This document shows positions 51,295 through 59,565 of a DNA stretch of 64,000 nucleotides, piece by piece; positions within the stretch are counted from its first letter, which is position 1, and each line of letters begins with the position of its first letter. This stretch comes from Streptomyces smaragdinus. Its GTDB lineage: Bacteria; Actinomycetota; Actinomycetes; Streptomycetales; Streptomycetaceae. The notes under the pieces were generated by a model. That model ran no database searches. It had not been told where the DNA came from and was given only the letters and a program-made list of their open reading frames with translations. Both the position numbers and the translations under genes were made by a program. Location of the stretch: assembly GCF_009604385.1 (NCBI RefSeq), contig NZ_WEGJ01000025.1:33687-97686 (forward strand), read 5' to 3'.

Positions 51295-51640
51295 GAAACG
51301 GGCGGCATGTGGGTGGGAGACAGCCCCGCGCCGCAGGCGCGGGGAGCCGGCGGCCGACGCCGCGAAAATCCCCCGCAAGCAGACGACCCCCCGCACAAGG
51401 CCAACCTCCCGCCGGCTACGGCGACAATGTCACCCAGAAACGGGCGGTGTGTGGGTGGGAGACAGCCCCGCGCCGCAGGCGCGGGGAGCCGGCGGCCCAC
51501 GCCCCCAAAATCCCCCGCAAGCAGACCACCCCCCACACAAGGCCAACCCCCCGCCGGCCACGGCAACAACGCCGCCCCGAAACAGGCAGCCGCGGATGGG
51601 CAACCCACCCGCCCCGCAGGCGCGGGAAGCCAGCAGCACC
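51295..51640 (+). repeat. Three copies of a 142-bp tandem repeat with internal hairpin
   Basis: Units begin with GAAAC at 51295, 51437 and 51579, exactly 142 bp apart; the third is cut short. Each holds a GTGGGTGGGA or similar segment, a GCGCC-GCAG-GGCGC-type hairpin, GCCGGCGGCC, then an A-rich CCCCGCAAGCAGAC block and GCCAACC. The same core occurs alone at 12994 and inverted at 63812. Confidence 0.85.
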
Positions 51641-51664
51641 GGAGCCGCACCGACCCCACCAGGC

Positions 51665-52894
51665 TCACCCCAGCAGCGAGGTCCCCTCAACCGCCTCCAG
51701 CCACCGCACCAGAACGCACAGGTCCGCAACCTCCTCCGCCCGCAGATCCCCCACGCCCCGCAGGGGCCCGTCCGGCACATACGGCGTCCCGTCGACCCGC
51801 GGCACCACAACCGCGTCGCCCGGCGCCCGGGCATGCAATCGGACCACGCCGGTCGGAGCCGGGACCGGACCCGGATGCGCCCACCGCCACGGCAGCGGAC
51901 GTGTCCGCAGGACGAGCGTCTCCACCGGCAGCTCACCCGAACCGGCGTCCGCCGGATAAAGCAGCATCACCGGCTCCCGCCCCGGCACGATCACGTACCG
52001 CCGCTCGGCCACCGTCGGCGAGCGCGCCGCCCGGGTCAGGGCGAAGGACCGGCGGGACACGGCGACGGGTTCGAGGAGCAGGAAACCGACGGGCACGGTG
52101 AAAAGAATCGTCGGCCCGGCCAGTTCCGTCCTCGGCCAGTACACCGTCGCCCACCAGACCCCCACGGCGAGCGCGACGGTGCACGCCAGCGACGGCAGCG
52201 GCACCCGCCACACCCGCGTCCACCACAGCCCCGCCTTCCCCGGATCCCGCCGGACGGCGACGGCGAACCGCGCCTCCGCCGCGGCGACCGCCCCCGTCCG
52301 CGCGTACGTCAGGACCGCGAGGTCACCCTCCGGCGCCACCACCGGCTCGGGCGCCCTCAGGCCCGCCCACCAGCGGGCGAAGTGGTTCGCCCGGACCGTG
52401 TCCCGCTCCGACCCGACCGGCCCCGCCCACGCGACCCCGCCCCCCGGCGCCGCGATCACGCCACCGGTTCCGCCCGGATGCGGCCGCCACCGCACGACCG
52501 CCCGCGTGTACGGCGCGACCCGCACGGGGCCGAGCACGACCACCCGCGGCATCACGGCATGCACCCGCCCGCCGCGCTCCTGCACGACCACGGCCCCGTT
52601 GCCCCCCTGCACCGTGGCGGCCCCGCACACCTGCCACGGACCGGCCCGCAGCGCCGCACGCACCCGGCGGTACCGCACCGTGAGCACGACCGCCCCGGTG
52701 ACCCCCCAGAAACCTCCCATCAGGAGCACCCCCCTGAGCGCCGCCGGCCAGGCACCGTGCCCCGGGCGCACCAGCCACCACCCGGCGGCCACCAGCACCA
52801 GCCCGGCCACCAGCACCCCGAGCGCCTGCCGACGGCATCGCCGCCCCAGCCGTACGTCCTCGTCCCCCACCGCCGCCTCCCCCGCGTCGGACAC
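51665..52894 (-). CDS. Multi-pass membrane protein of unknown function
   Basis: About 409 residues with the chosen GTG (SDAGEAAVGDEDVRLG start). Two N-terminal helices (GVLVAGLVLVAAGWWLV and GVLLMGGFWGVTGAVVLTV) are followed by a beta-rich soluble region, then a second pair of helices (LACTVALAVGVWWATVYW and GPTILFTVPVGFLLLEPVAV) and a final soluble domain. No enzyme motif recognised. An alternative GTG at 52993 extends the N-terminus by 33 low-complexity residues; neither has a clear ribosome site. Divergent from pccB. Confidence 0.6.
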   Translation of the reverse strand: MSDAGEAAVGDEDVRLGRRCRRQALGVLVAGLVLVAAGWWLVRPGHGAWPAALRGVLLMGGFWGVTGAVVLTVRYRRVRAALRAGPWQVCGAATVQGGNGAVVVQERGGRVHAVMPRVVVLGPVRVAPYTRAVVRWRPHPGGTGGVIAAPGGGVAWAGPVGSERDTVRANHFARWWAGLRAPEPVVAPEGDLAVLTYARTGAVAAAEARFAVAVRRDPGKAGLWWTRVWRVPLPSLACTVALAVGVWWATVYWPRTELAGPTILFTVPVGFLLLEPVAVSRRSFALTRAARSPTVAERRYVIVPGREPVMLLYPADAGSGELPVETLVLRTRPLPWRWAHPGPVPAPTGVVRLHARAPGDAVVVPRVDGTPYVPDGPLRGVGDLRAEEVADLCVLVRWLEAVEGTSLLG

Positions 52895-53099
52895 CGCCCC
52901 CGCACCGAGTATCGGCGGCCCCGCGCCCCCGGAACAGCCCGAGGACCGGGCAACAACCGCACCCCCGGCCTGCCCGGATCCGGCAGCACGCACCCGCGAT
53001 CACGCACTGAACCCAAGCCCGGGGGCGTCCCCCCGAAGAAGCACAGCACCCCCCGGTGTGGCCAACGCCGCACGGCCGACGGGCCACCGCGCGGCTACG

Positions 53100-53121
53100 C
53101 TACGTATGAACCTACGTATGA
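53100..53121. promoter_or_regulatory. Tandem CTACGTATGA repeats upstream of pccB
   Basis: Exact copies at 53100-53109 and 53112-53121 (12-bp period), each containing the palindrome TACGTA. They lie 46-67 bp before the pccB start. Probable binding sites of a regulator of acyl-CoA carboxylase. Confidence 0.55.
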
Positions 53122-53166
53122 GTAGCACCGGGCCCAGACGAGCGACGAAGCAGGAGCCGCACCGCC

Positions 53167-54771
53167 ATGCCAGAGCCGCAGGACGCCAACGACGCCGTCG
53201 ACATCAGGACGACGGCCGGGAAGCTCGCCGACCTCCGGCGGCGGATCGACGAGGCGACCCACGCCGGGTCCGCCAGGGCGGTGGAGAAGCAGCACGCCAA
53301 GGGCAAGCTGACCGCCCGTGAGCGGGTCGATCTGCTGCTGGACGAGGGCTCGTTCACCGAGCTCGACGAGTTCGCCCGGCACCGGTCGACGAACTTCGGC
53401 ATCGAGAAGAACCGCCCGTACGGCGACGGAGTCGTCACCGGCTACGGCACGGTGGACGGCCGGCCCGTGGTCGTCTACTCGCAGGACTTCACCGTCTTCG
53501 GCGGATCCCTCGGCGAGGTCTACGGCGAGAAGATCGTCAAGGCGATGGACTTCGCCATGAAGACCGGCTGCCCGATCATCGGTATCAACGACGGCGGCGG
53601 CGCCCGGATCCAGGAGGGCGTGGTCGCGCTCGGCCTGTTCGCGGAGATCTTCCGCCGCAACGTGCACGCCTCCGGCGTGGTCCCGCAGATCTCCGTGATC
53701 GTCGGCCCGTGCGCCGGCGGCGCGGTGTACTCCCCGGCGATCACCGACTTCACGATCATGGTCGACCAGACCTCGCACATGTTCATCACCGGCCCCGACG
53801 TGATCAAGACCGTCACCGGCGAGGACGTCGGCATGGAGGAGCTCGGCGGCGCCCGTACGCACAACACGGTCTCCGGCGTCGCCCACCACATGGCCGGCGA
53901 CGAGAAGGACGCGTTCGAGTACGTCAAGGCGCTGCTCTCGTACCTCCCGTCGAACAACCTCACCGAGGCCCCGGCCTACCCGGAGGAGACGGACCTCGAG
54001 GTCTCGGACACCGACCGCGAGCTCGACACCCTGATCCCGGACTCCGCGAACCAGCCGTACGACATCCACACGGTCATCGAGCACGTGCTGGACGACGCGG
54101 AGTTCCTGGAAACCCAGTCGCTGTTCGCGCCGAACATCGTCACCGGCTTCGGCCGCGTCGAGGGCCACCCGGTGGGCGTCGTCGCCAACCAGCCGATGCA
54201 GTTCGCCGGCTGCCTCGACATCAACGCCAGCGAGAAGGCCAGCCGCTTCGTCCGCACCTGCGACGCGTTCAACGTCCCCGTGCTGACGTTCGTCGACGTC
54301 CCGGGCTTCCTCCCGGGCACCGACCAGGAATACGACGGCATCATCCGCCGCGGCGCCAAGCTGATCTACGCGTACGCCGAGGCCACCGTCCCGCTGATCA
54401 CGGTGATCACGCGCAAGGCGTTCGGCGGCGCGTACGACGTGATGGGCTCCAAGCACCTGGGCGCCGACCTCAACCTGGCCTGGCCCACCGCCCAGATCGC
54501 CGTGATGGGCGCGCAGGGCGCGGTCAACATCCTGCACCGCCGCACGCTGGCCGCGATCGAGGACCCGGGTGAGCAGGACGCCAGGCGGCAGGAGCTGATC
54601 GCGGACTACGAGGACACGCTGCTGAATCCGTACGCCGCCGCCGAGCGCGGTTACGTCGACGCGGTGATCATGCCTTCGGACACCCGCCGGCAGATCGTGA
54701 AGGGGCTGCGGGTGCTGCGCAACAAGCGGGAGTCCCTGCCGCCCAAGAAGCACGGCAACATCCCGCTCTGA
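53167..54771 (+). CDS. pccB: Propionyl-CoA carboxylase beta subunit
   Basis: A 534-residue carboxyltransferase. Landmarks: GSLGEVYGEKIVKAMDFA, INDGGGARIQEGV and GPCAGGAVYSPAITD (acyl-CoA oxyanion), then FVDVPGFLPGTDQEYDGIIRRGAKLIYAYAEAT (biotin site). Asp424 in GGAYDVMGSKH corresponds to Asp422 of S. coelicolor PccB, which favours propionyl-CoA; AccB has Ile there. It makes methylmalonyl-CoA, an extender unit for polyketides. Followed at once by the epsilon subunit. Confidence 0.95.
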   Translation: MPEPQDANDAVDIRTTAGKLADLRRRIDEATHAGSARAVEKQHAKGKLTARERVDLLLDEGSFTELDEFARHRSTNFGIEKNRPYGDGVVTGYGTVDGRPVVVYSQDFTVFGGSLGEVYGEKIVKAMDFAMKTGCPIIGINDGGGARIQEGVVALGLFAEIFRRNVHASGVVPQISVIVGPCAGGAVYSPAITDFTIMVDQTSHMFITGPDVIKTVTGEDVGMEELGGARTHNTVSGVAHHMAGDEKDAFEYVKALLSYLPSNNLTEAPAYPEETDLEVSDTDRELDTLIPDSANQPYDIHTVIEHVLDDAEFLETQSLFAPNIVTGFGRVEGHPVGVVANQPMQFAGCLDINASEKASRFVRTCDAFNVPVLTFVDVPGFLPGTDQEYDGIIRRGAKLIYAYAEATVPLITVITRKAFGGAYDVMGSKHLGADLNLAWPTAQIAVMGAQGAVNILHRRTLAAIEDPGEQDARRQELIADYEDTLLNPYAAAERGYVDAVIMPSDTRRQIVKGLRVLRNKRESLPPKKHGNIPL

Positions 54772-54794
54772 CCACCCGAGGAAGGCGACCGACG

Positions 54795-55010
54795 ATGACC
54801 GACATGTTCCGGGTCGTACGGGGCAACCCGACCCCCGAGGAGCTGGCCGCCGCCCTGGCGGTGGTCCGGCTCCGCGCGTCCGCCGCCGCCGGTGACGACG
54901 CGGCGGACGCGCGGGCCACGGACGAGTGGGCGGTGGCCCGCCGGCTGCGGGGCCGTACGCTGCCGGCCCCGGGTCCCTCGTCCTGGCGGACGACGTACTG
55001 GCCCTCCTGA
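54795..55010 (+). CDS. pccE: Acyl-CoA carboxylase epsilon subunit
   Basis: A 71-residue protein starting MTDMFRVVRGNPTPEELAAALAVV, then a charged helix and the conserved end SSWRTTYWPS. AccE/PccE subunits bind AccA2 to the beta ring and raise activity. It follows pccB by 23 bp in the same operon. Confidence 0.88.
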   Translation: MTDMFRVVRGNPTPEELAAALAVVRLRASAAAGDDAADARATDEWAVARRLRGRTLPAPGPSSWRTTYWPS

Positions 55011-55028
55011 GCCCGCCCGCGGGCGACT

Positions 55029-55044
55029 TGAGTACGCGTACTCA
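55029..55044. promoter_or_regulatory. Perfect 16-bp palindrome TGAGTACG-CGTACTCA
   Basis: Gapless palindrome with outer half-sites GAGTAC, 37 bp before the start of the 44-residue membrane protein and 18 bp after the epsilon-subunit stop. Typical size for a dimeric repressor site. I cannot assign the regulator. Confidence 0.6.
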
Positions 55045-55080
55045 GGCGCCGTCCGAGGGGCCGGGACCACCATCGTCAGC

Positions 55081-55215
55081 ATGCTGTGGTCAGACCCCTC
55101 GGACGAGCCCCCCAAGGAACTCCGCGACGCGCAGAACATGCTGCGGCGCGCGAGCCATGTCCTGGCCGCCGCCACCATCGTGGTGCTGGTGGTGGCGGTC
55201 CTGGGCCTGCTCTGA
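55081..55215 (+). CDS. Tiny single-pass membrane protein
   Basis: A 44-residue protein: charged N-terminus (WSDPSDEPPKELRDAQNMLRRASH) and one helix (VLAAATIVVLVVAVLGLL) to the end. It lies in the pccE-maf gap and is preceded by its own palindrome, so it may be separately regulated. The sequence is not recognised, but orderly composition and a clear helix argue it is real. Ribosome site weak. Confidence 0.6.
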   Translation: MLWSDPSDEPPKELRDAQNMLRRASHVLAAATIVVLVVAVLGLL

Positions 55216-55236
55216 ACCGGGCCGGGGCCCAGCCCC

Positions 55237-55242
55237 TACGCT
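55237..55242 (+). promoter_or_regulatory. Leaderless -10 element of maf
   Basis: TACGCT ends 8 nt before the ATG at 55251. Confidence 0.55.
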
Positions 55243-55250
55243 AGGGCCCC

Positions 55251-55850
55251 ATGAGCCACCGCAAGCTGATCCTCGCCTCCGCCTCCCCCGCCCGGCTGGA
55301 GCTCCTCAAGCACGCCGGTTTCGACCCGCACGTCCTGGTGAGCGGGGTCGACGAGGACGCCCTGACCGCCCCGACCCCCGGTGAGCTGGCGCGGGTGCTG
55401 GCCGAGGCGAAGGCCGCGGCGGTGGCCGCGCGGCCGGAGGCGGCCGGGGCGCTGGTGATCGGCTGCGACTCGGTGCTGGAGCTGGACGGCGAGGCGCTGG
55501 GCAAGCCGGCCGGCGCGGAGGAGGCCACCGCGCGCTGGAAGGCGATGCGGGGCCGCTCGGGCGTGCTGCAGACGGGGCACTGCCTCATCGACGCCGCGGA
55601 CGGCCGCCGCACCTCGGCGACGGCGTCCACGACGGTACGGTTCGGCGAGCCCACGGACGCCGAGATCGCCGCGTACGTCGCCACCGGTGAACCGATCCAT
55701 GTGGCGGGCGCGTTCACCCTGGACGGCCGCGCGGCGCCGTTCGTCGACGGCATCGACGGCGACCACGGCAACGTGATCGGCCTGTCGCTGCCGCTGTTCG
55801 GCCGGCTGCTGGGGACGCTCGGGCTGTCGGTGACGGACCTCTGGGTCTAG
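55251..55850 (+). CDS. maf: Maf family nucleotide pyrophosphatase
   Basis: A 199-residue enzyme hydrolysing modified or non-canonical nucleoside triphosphates. Family motifs are LILASASPARLELLKHAGF, the substrate Ser/Arg/Lys, then DSVLELDGEALGKP and the C-terminal GAFTLDGRAAPFVDGIDGDHGNVIGLSLP. Usual length. Leaderless start suspected. Confidence 0.93.
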   Translation: MSHRKLILASASPARLELLKHAGFDPHVLVSGVDEDALTAPTPGELARVLAEAKAAAVAARPEAAGALVIGCDSVLELDGEALGKPAGAEEATARWKAMRGRSGVLQTGHCLIDAADGRRTSATASTTVRFGEPTDAEIAAYVATGEPIHVAGAFTLDGRAAPFVDGIDGDHGNVIGLSLPLFGRLLGTLGLSVTDLWV

Positions 55851-55857
55851 GGGGTCG

Positions 55858-56319
55858 CTAGGGGGTCGCCGGAGCAGGTCCCTCGACCGGCTCCACGGGC
55901 TCCGCCGGCTCCGCGGGCGGCTCACCCGGCCGCCCGTACGCGATCACGCTGAACACCACCAGCGCCAGCACGGCCATCATCACGGCGAACAGATCCCACC
56001 CGACGAGCCCCGCCATCACGGCCCCGAGCACCCCGTGCACCACGGCCACGGCGATCAGCACACCCCGTACGAAACCGCCCGGCGCCCGGTCCAGCACCGC
56101 CATCCGCAGCGCGAGCACACCCACCGCCACCAGCACCAGCCCGAAGAACAGCCCGCCGCCGCGCAGGCTGTTGGCCAGCATCGACGTGTCGAGCCCGGCC
56201 AGGGACATGTGCTGGCGGTCGAGGAAGTCCGCCATCACCCACTGCACCCCGGCGACACCGACGCCCTCGAGCACCAGCACCACGCCGGCCACACCCGCAA
56301 CGGCCCGCCTGATCCCCAC
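55858..56319 (-). CDS. Four-helix membrane protein of unknown function
   Basis: A 153-residue protein with four hydrophobic segments (AVAGVAGVVLVLEGVGVAGVQWV, GGGLFFGLVLVAVGVLAL, GVLIAVAVVHGVLGAVMAGLVGW, LFAVMMAVLALVVFSVIAYG) and a Pro/Glu tail. Convergent with maf. No family recognised. Confidence 0.75.
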   Translation of the reverse strand: MGIRRAVAGVAGVVLVLEGVGVAGVQWVMADFLDRQHMSLAGLDTSMLANSLRGGGLFFGLVLVAVGVLALRMAVLDRAPGGFVRGVLIAVAVVHGVLGAVMAGLVGWDLFAVMMAVLALVVFSVIAYGRPGEPPAEPAEPVEPVEGPAPATP

Positions 56320-56671
56320 CTGAACCCCCTGTTACCCGGGTATCTCCCTGACCAGCACGCTACTAATGGGTAATCCGTACGGCAAGGGTCGCGGGCCCGC
56401 GAAGTCACCCGGCAAAGTTTCCAGTCCGGGTTAGTAGGGGTTCCACAAAAGACACCCCCTGGCAGAACGTTGCTGCAGGCGAGACCTTGACCACACGCAC
56501 CGTCCGCGCACCAGGCCCCGAGTCACGGCGTACCCTTGGCAATCCCGGGGTTCGGGACCATCGATCGCGGCCCGGTTCACCCTCCGTGTGGGCAAGCTCA
56601 CGCCCCAGCCCGCCTCGGCGCGGTGTGTCCCTACTACCTAAAATCACGGATGTTCCAAGGAGGGAGCCAAC
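56320..56671. other. Long intergenic region before accA2 (352 bp)
   Basis: No gene-like frame is visible. It holds the accA2 promoter and leader; TAGTAGGG near 56432 and CCTACTA near 56631 are inverted relative to each other, and CTAAAAT just after the second could be a -10. The regulator is not apparent. Confidence 0.5.
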
Positions 56672-58426
56672 GTGCGCAAGGTGCTCATCGCCAACCGTGG
56701 CGAAATCGCTGTCCGGGTCGCCCGGGCCTGCCGTGACGCCGGGATCGCGAGCGTGGCCGTCTACGCCGATCCGGACCGGGACGCGCTGCATGTCCGCGCG
56801 GCCGACGAGGCGTTCGCGCTGGGCGGTGACACCCCGGCCACCAGCTATCTGGACATGGCCAAGGTCCTGAAGGCGGCGGCCGACTCGGGTGCGGACGCCG
56901 TCCACCCCGGGTACGGCTTCCTGTCGGAGAACGCCGAGTTCGCCCAGGCGGTCCTCGACGCGGGTCTGACCTGGATCGGCCCGCCCCCGCAGGCGATCCG
57001 CGACCTCGGCGACAAGGTCGCCGCCCGGCACATCGCCCAGCGCGCCGGAGCGCCGCTGGTCGCCGGTACGCCGGACCCGGTGGCGGGCGCCGACGAGGTG
57101 GTGGCCTTCGCGAAGGAGCACGGCCTGCCGATCGCCATCAAGGCGGCGTTCGGCGGCGGCGGGCGCGGTCTGAAGGTCGCCCGCACGCTCGAGGAGGTGC
57201 CGGAGCTCTACGAGTCGGCGGTGCGCGAGGCGGTGGCCGCGTTCGGCCGCGGCGAGTGCTTCGTCGAGCGGTATCTGGACAAGCCGCGCCATGTGGAGAC
57301 CCAGTGCCTGGCGGACTCGCACGGCAACGTGGTCGTGGTCTCCACCCGTGACTGCTCGCTGCAGCGCCGCCACCAGAAGCTGGTGGAGGAGGCGCCGGCG
57401 CCGTTCCTGAGCGAGGCGCAGAACGCCGAGCTGTACGCGGCGTCCAAGGCCATCCTGAAGGAGGCCGGGTACGTCGGCGCGGGCACGGTGGAGTTCCTGG
57501 TCGGCACGGACGGCACGATTTCCTTCCTCGAGGTCAACACCCGGCTCCAGGTGGAGCACCCAGTGACCGAGGAGGTCACGGGGATCGACCTGGTGCGCGA
57601 GATGTTCCGTATCGCCGACGGCGAGGCCCTGGGTTACGACGACCCGGCCGTGCGGGGTCACTCCTTCGAGTTCCGTATCAACGGCGAGGACCCGGGCCGC
57701 AACTTCCTCCCGGCCCCCGGCACGGTGACGAAGTTCGCCCCGCCGACCGGTCCGGGCGTCCGGCTGGACGCGGGCGTCGAGTCGGGTTCGGTGATCGGCC
57801 CGGCGTGGGACTCGCTGCTGGCCAAGCTGATCGTCACCGGCGCCACGCGGGAGCAGGCGCTGCAGCGCGCCGCCCGGGCGCTGGCGGAGTTCGAGGTGGA
57901 GGGCATGGCGACGGCCGTCCCGTTCCACCGCGCGGTGGTCGCCGACCCGGCGTTCACCAGCGACCCGTTCACGGTCCACACGCGGTGGATCGAGACGGAG
58001 TTCGTCAACGAGATCAAGGCCTTCGCCGGTACGGGCGCGGACGCCGACGAGGACGAGGCGGGCCGCGAGACGGTGGTCGTCGAGGTCGGCGGCAAGCGGC
58101 TGGAGGTCTCCCTCCCGGCGGGCCTGGGCATGCAGATGGCCCGTACGGCCGCGGCGGGCGGCGCCCGGCCGAAGCGCAAGGCGGTGAAGAAGGCCGGCTC
58201 CGCGATCTCCGGCGACACCCTGGCGTCGCCGATGCAGGGCACGGTCGTCAAGGTCGCCGTCGAGGAGGGCGCGCGGGTCGAGGAGGGTGACCTGGTCATC
58301 GTCCTGGAGGCGATGAAGATGGAGCAGCCCCTCAACGCGCACAAGGCCGGCACGGTCAAGGGCCTGAATGTCGCGGTGGGCGCGGCGCTCACGTCGGGCG
58401 CGACGATCTGCGAGATCAAGGACTGA
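56672..58426 (+). CDS. accA2: Acetyl/propionyl-CoA carboxylase alpha subunit (biotin carboxylase plus BCCP)
   Basis: A 584-residue protein. Biotin carboxylase domain 1-450: GYGFLSENAEFA, the glycine-rich ATP loop KAAFGGGGRGLKVA, ECFVERYLDKPRHVE, and FLEVNTRLQVEHPVTEEVTG. A linker (450-505) leads to the biotinyl domain with EAMKMEQPL, whose Lys carries biotin. It serves as shared alpha subunit for PccB and AccB. GTG start behind a near-perfect AAGGAGGGAG. Biotinylated by the upstream BirA. Confidence 0.96.
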   Translation: MRKVLIANRGEIAVRVARACRDAGIASVAVYADPDRDALHVRAADEAFALGGDTPATSYLDMAKVLKAAADSGADAVHPGYGFLSENAEFAQAVLDAGLTWIGPPPQAIRDLGDKVAARHIAQRAGAPLVAGTPDPVAGADEVVAFAKEHGLPIAIKAAFGGGGRGLKVARTLEEVPELYESAVREAVAAFGRGECFVERYLDKPRHVETQCLADSHGNVVVVSTRDCSLQRRHQKLVEEAPAPFLSEAQNAELYAASKAILKEAGYVGAGTVEFLVGTDGTISFLEVNTRLQVEHPVTEEVTGIDLVREMFRIADGEALGYDDPAVRGHSFEFRINGEDPGRNFLPAPGTVTKFAPPTGPGVRLDAGVESGSVIGPAWDSLLAKLIVTGATREQALQRAARALAEFEVEGMATAVPFHRAVVADPAFTSDPFTVHTRWIETEFVNEIKAFAGTGADADEDEAGRETVVVEVGGKRLEVSLPAGLGMQMARTAAAGGARPKRKAVKKAGSAISGDTLASPMQGTVVKVAVEEGARVEEGDLVIVLEAMKMEQPLNAHKAGTVKGLNVAVGAALTSGATICEIKD

Positions 58427-58435
58427 GTACGGTAC

Positions 58436-58475
58436 GACTCGGCCCCGGCGCTCCTCGGAGCACCGGGGCCGAGTC
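58436..58475 (+). terminator. Strong terminator after accA2
   Basis: GACTCGGCCCCGG (58436-58448) pairs perfectly with CCGGGGCCGAGTC (58463-58475); an inner GCTCC-TC-GGAGC continues the stem. Between accA2 and the convergent DeoR gene. Confidence 0.8.
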
Positions 58476-58501
58476 ATGTCCACGGGACGTGGGAGTACCG
58501 G

Positions 58502-59434
58502 TCACCGTCTCCGCGGCGCCAGGTCCGCCACCGCCGCCGCACGCAACTGCGTCGTCGGACCCGTGCCGTTCGCCGGCCGGCCGCGGCGCTGGCCGGGCAG
58601 GGAGACCTCCCGGGCCAGCCGCGCCGGCCGGGGAGGCTCACTCACGGCCGCTCCCGTCCCCGCCACGGAGAGCTGCACGCCCTGGTCCGCCAGCGCCTGC
58701 AGCTCGGTCGCGGCACGCTCCTCGGACGGCGGCGGCTCGTCCGTGACCAGCCGGGTGATGACGTCGGTCGGCACCGTCTGGAACATGGTGTCCGTACCGA
58801 GCTTGGTGTGGTCGGCGAGGACGACGACCTCCGACGCCGCCTGCACCAGCGCCCGGTCGACGCTCGCGGAGAGCATGTTGGACGTGGAGAGCCCGCGCTC
58901 GGCCGTCAGACCGCTCCCGGACAGGAAAGCCCGCGACACCCGCAGCCCCTGGAGGGACTGCTCCGCGCCGCTGCCGACCAGCGCGTAGTTGGAGCCGCGC
59001 AGCGTGCCGCCGGTCATCACCACCTCGACGCGGTTGGCGTGGGCCAGGGCCTGCGCCACGAGCAGGGAGTTGGTGACGACCGTGAGGCCCGGGACGCGGG
59101 CCAGCCGGCGGGCGAGCTCCTGCGTCGTGGTCCCGGCGCCCACGACGACGGCGTCGCCCTCCTCCACGAAACCGGCCGCGAGATCGGCGATGGCCGTCTT
59201 CTCCGCGGTCGCTAGATGGGACTTTTGCGGGAAGCCGGACTCCCTGGTGAAGCCGCCCGGCAGAACCGCACCGCCGTGCCGGCGGTCGAGGAGTCCTTCG
59301 GCCTCCAGCGCCCGTACGTCACGACGCACGGTCACTTCGGAGGTCTGGACCACGCGGGCAAGCTCGCGGAGCGATACGGCCCCATTGGCTCGCACCATTT
59401 CGAGGATCAACTGACGACGTTCTGCAGCGAACAC
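58502..59434 (-). CDS. DeoR/GlpR family transcriptional regulator
   Basis: A 310-residue regulator. Residues 1-57 form a DeoR-type helix-turn-helix (RQLILEMVRANGAVSLRELARVVQTSEVTVRRDVRAL). Residues 75-230 are the sensor domain with VVGAGTTTQELARRL and DHTKLGTD. The last about 75 residues are an Ala/Pro/Arg-rich extension without obvious role. The GTG at 59434 is preceded by TACTGT at 7 nt, so the transcript is probably leaderless. Sugar phosphate or nucleoside effector expected; neighbours do not fix the target. Confidence 0.9.
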   Translation of the reverse strand: MFAAERRQLILEMVRANGAVSLRELARVVQTSEVTVRRDVRALEAEGLLDRRHGGAVLPGGFTRESGFPQKSHLATAEKTAIADLAAGFVEEGDAVVVGAGTTTQELARRLARVPGLTVVTNSLLVAQALAHANRVEVVMTGGTLRGSNYALVGSGAEQSLQGLRVSRAFLSGSGLTAERGLSTSNMLSASVDRALVQAASEVVVLADHTKLGTDTMFQTVPTDVITRLVTDEPPPSEERAATELQALADQGVQLSVAGTGAAVSEPPRPARLAREVSLPGQRRGRPANGTGPTTQLRAAAVADLAPRRR

Positions 59435-59441
59435 GAAACTG

Positions 59442-59447
59442 ACAGTA
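59442..59447 (-). promoter_or_regulatory. Leaderless -10 element of the DeoR gene
   Basis: Reads TACTGT on the minus strand, 7 nt before GTG 59434. Confidence 0.55.
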
Positions 59448-59565
59448 ACGCGGACGACCGGCTTTGTTCAGCAGTTTCCGCCGATTAACGAAAGCTGTCC
59501 GCGCAGCTCACTCGAAGATGGTATACGCGAGGGCCCTGTTGTTCGGAAAAGTGTGCGCCCGGGGT

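Noticed and set aside
50420..51668. Several open frames (both strands) in the gap after birA
   Set aside because: Their translations simply repeat the 34-bp, 13-bp and 142-bp units; no ribosome site or fold.
56536..56736. Short plus-strand frame overlapping the accA2 start
   Set aside because: Out of frame with accA2, no ribosome site, covers the promoter and leader.
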